NCBI GenBank assembly: GCA_019116385.1
Contig: DXBU01000158.1
Coordinates: 1-33,928 of the forward strand
Reading direction: 5' to 3'
Origin: Candidatus Blautia faecigallinarum
GTDB lineage: Bacteria > Bacillota > Clostridia > Lachnospirales > Lachnospiraceae
Length of the DNA: 33,928 nucleotides
Shown: in pieces, positions 33,430 through 33,928 of the stretch
Numbering within the stretch: position 1 is the first letter of the stretch
Layout of the letters: every line of letters begins with the position of its first letter
Position numbers and translations under genes: made by a program
Notes under the pieces: generated by a model
Told to the model about the DNA's origin: nothing
Databases searched by the model: none
The model's input: the letters and a program-made list of their open reading frames with translations, nothing else

Positions 33430-33459
33430 AGTATAGTGTGAGACAGCGGACAGATTCAA
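33430..33459 (-). promoter_or_regulatory. Promoter for the acetyltransferase gene
   Basis: On the minus strand, TTGAAT (33459-33454) and TATACT (33435-33430) with 18-nt spacing. The -35 falls in an 8-bp hairpin-forming sequence (GGACGGAT / ATCTGTCC). Confidence 0.6.
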
Positions 33460-33470
33460 TCCGTCCCTTG

Positions 33471-33524
33471 TCAGGTCAGATAACGCAGAATACGGGGAAG
33501 GATTTCTTTTTTTGCGTTCAGCAT
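33471..33524 (-). CDS. Possible 17-residue small ORF
   Basis: The minus strand encodes MLNAKKEILPRILRYLT, a short basic amphipathic peptide, preceded by ACAGGAGGAATAGCT, one of the best ribosome sites in the window. It lies upstream of the acetyltransferase promoter, so it is not a simple leader peptide for that gene. It could be a small protein or the remnant start of a lost gene. No homology can be claimed at this length. Confidence 0.35.
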   Translation of the reverse strand: MLNAKKEILPRILRYLT

Positions 33525-33658
33525 AGCTATTCCTCCTGTCATGTTGCTGCAAATAAGTATATCAGAAATATAAGAGAATATATAGTGATAAAGTGATTGA
33601 ATTTCTGCACGTTTTTGCGTATATTTTAAATAGTAAGCGCCTATGAATAAAACAGTAT

Positions 33659-33686
33659 TTGTGTGTTAAGAAAGAACAAGTAGGAT
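33659..33686 (+). promoter_or_regulatory. Weak candidate promoter for the terminal ATPase gene
   Basis: TTGTGT (33659-33664) and TAGGAT (33681-33686), 16-nt spacing. The rest of the 33525-33735 gap is A/T-rich and shows no gene or clear repeat. Confidence 0.35.
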
Positions 33687-33735
33687 TAAAATCAAAATTT
33701 AATTTAAAATCTTGTCAGGGTCAAAGGAGGAGCAG

Positions 33736-33928
33736 ATGGGAATCTATTTGAATAGTAAAACAGCATATATATTATACAAAAGTGAGGCGGAGAAACCCTA
33801 CTTTGTAGATAAAACTAAGATGCTGGAAGAATTATTTCCGCTGGTAGAAACCGGAAATAATCATATCTGTATTACACGGCCAAGAAGATTTGGAAAAACG
33901 GTAATGGCAAATATGATCGCTGCTTTTT
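33736..33928 (+). CDS. AAA-ATPase-like protein (DUF1703-associated family), 3' truncated
   Basis: The first 64 codons are visible before the window ends. ATG 33736 follows an ideal AAAGGAGG. The N-terminus YFVDKTKMLEEL and the P-loop-containing 'ITRPRRFGKTVMANMI' are the signature start of the AAA-ATPase_like family. Those proteins carry an N-terminal P-loop module followed by a PD-(D/E)XK nuclease-like domain, and they occur in many copies in anaerobic gut bacteria. The nuclease part lies outside the window. The upstream sequence is more A/T-rich than the rest, consistent with an accessory insert. Function of the family is not established. Confidence 0.85.
   Translation, partial: MGIYLNSKTAYILYKSEAEKPYFVDKTKMLEELFPLVETGNNHICITRPRRFGKTVMANMIAAF

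Overview
The window looks like chromosomal DNA of an anaerobic, moderate-GC Firmicute, most likely a Lachnospiraceae gut clostridium. Supporting signs are type III glutamine synthetase, a fused PurL-PurQ, a stand-alone rubredoxin, MurT/GatD, many AAGGAGG ribosome sites, tRNA genes without encoded CCA, and loose EutS/EutP microcompartment genes. The assignment is an inference from gene content. No prophage, insertion sequence, CRISPR array or rRNA was seen, and most of the window is dense core-type gene order.

Layout. 1-4060: 3' part of an M24 aminopeptidase, a membrane-anchored GDPD-like phosphodiesterase, then overlapping murT-gatD (lipid II amidation). 4065-6475: rubredoxin as its own small transcription unit, a WYL-family-like regulator lacking the WYL core, and a ChvE-like sugar-binding lipoprotein with acidic tails and no transporter partners. 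6487-7461: xpt on the minus strand, divergent from a 75-residue orphan. 7474-12646: a His-rich CsoR-type repressor, the Fe-S carrier ATPase Mrp, and the 1265-residue FGAM synthase, probably co-transcribed. 12717-12984: tRNA-Val and tRNA-Met with their own promoter and terminator.

13033-18902: a probable four-gene operon made of a lipid kinase, type III glutamine synthetase (glnN), a MoxR-type AAA+ ATPase and a VWA (MIDAS) protein. The last three are tightly coupled (4-nt gap, then 8-nt overlap). This is the best candidate for an undescribed system, because AAA+/VWA pairs such as CbbQ-CbbO and NorQ-NorD mature or reactivate the enzyme encoded beside them. 18968-21145: a YitT membrane protein and a PucR/CdaR-type regulator. 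21166-25200: ftsE-ftsX, a CtpA-type protease and a DegV fatty-acid-binding protein.

25198-27376: a TetR regulator divergent from a radical SAM protein, with a nested palindromic operator between them. 27404-30075: an ArsR regulator divergent from a separate HMA metallochaperone plus a P1B zinc/cadmium-type ATPase, with a 10-4-10 inverted repeat placed at the expected start of transcription. 30078-31550: two EutS/PduU-type shell proteins and EutP with no microcompartment enzymes. 31566-33524: L-cysteine desulfidase, a YjaB-like acetyltransferase and a 17-codon small ORF. 33736-end: start of an AAA-ATPase-like (DUF1703-type) gene cut by the window edge.

Promoters and terminators were read by eye as sigma-A-type hexamers and as GC stems followed by T-runs. 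None has been tested.
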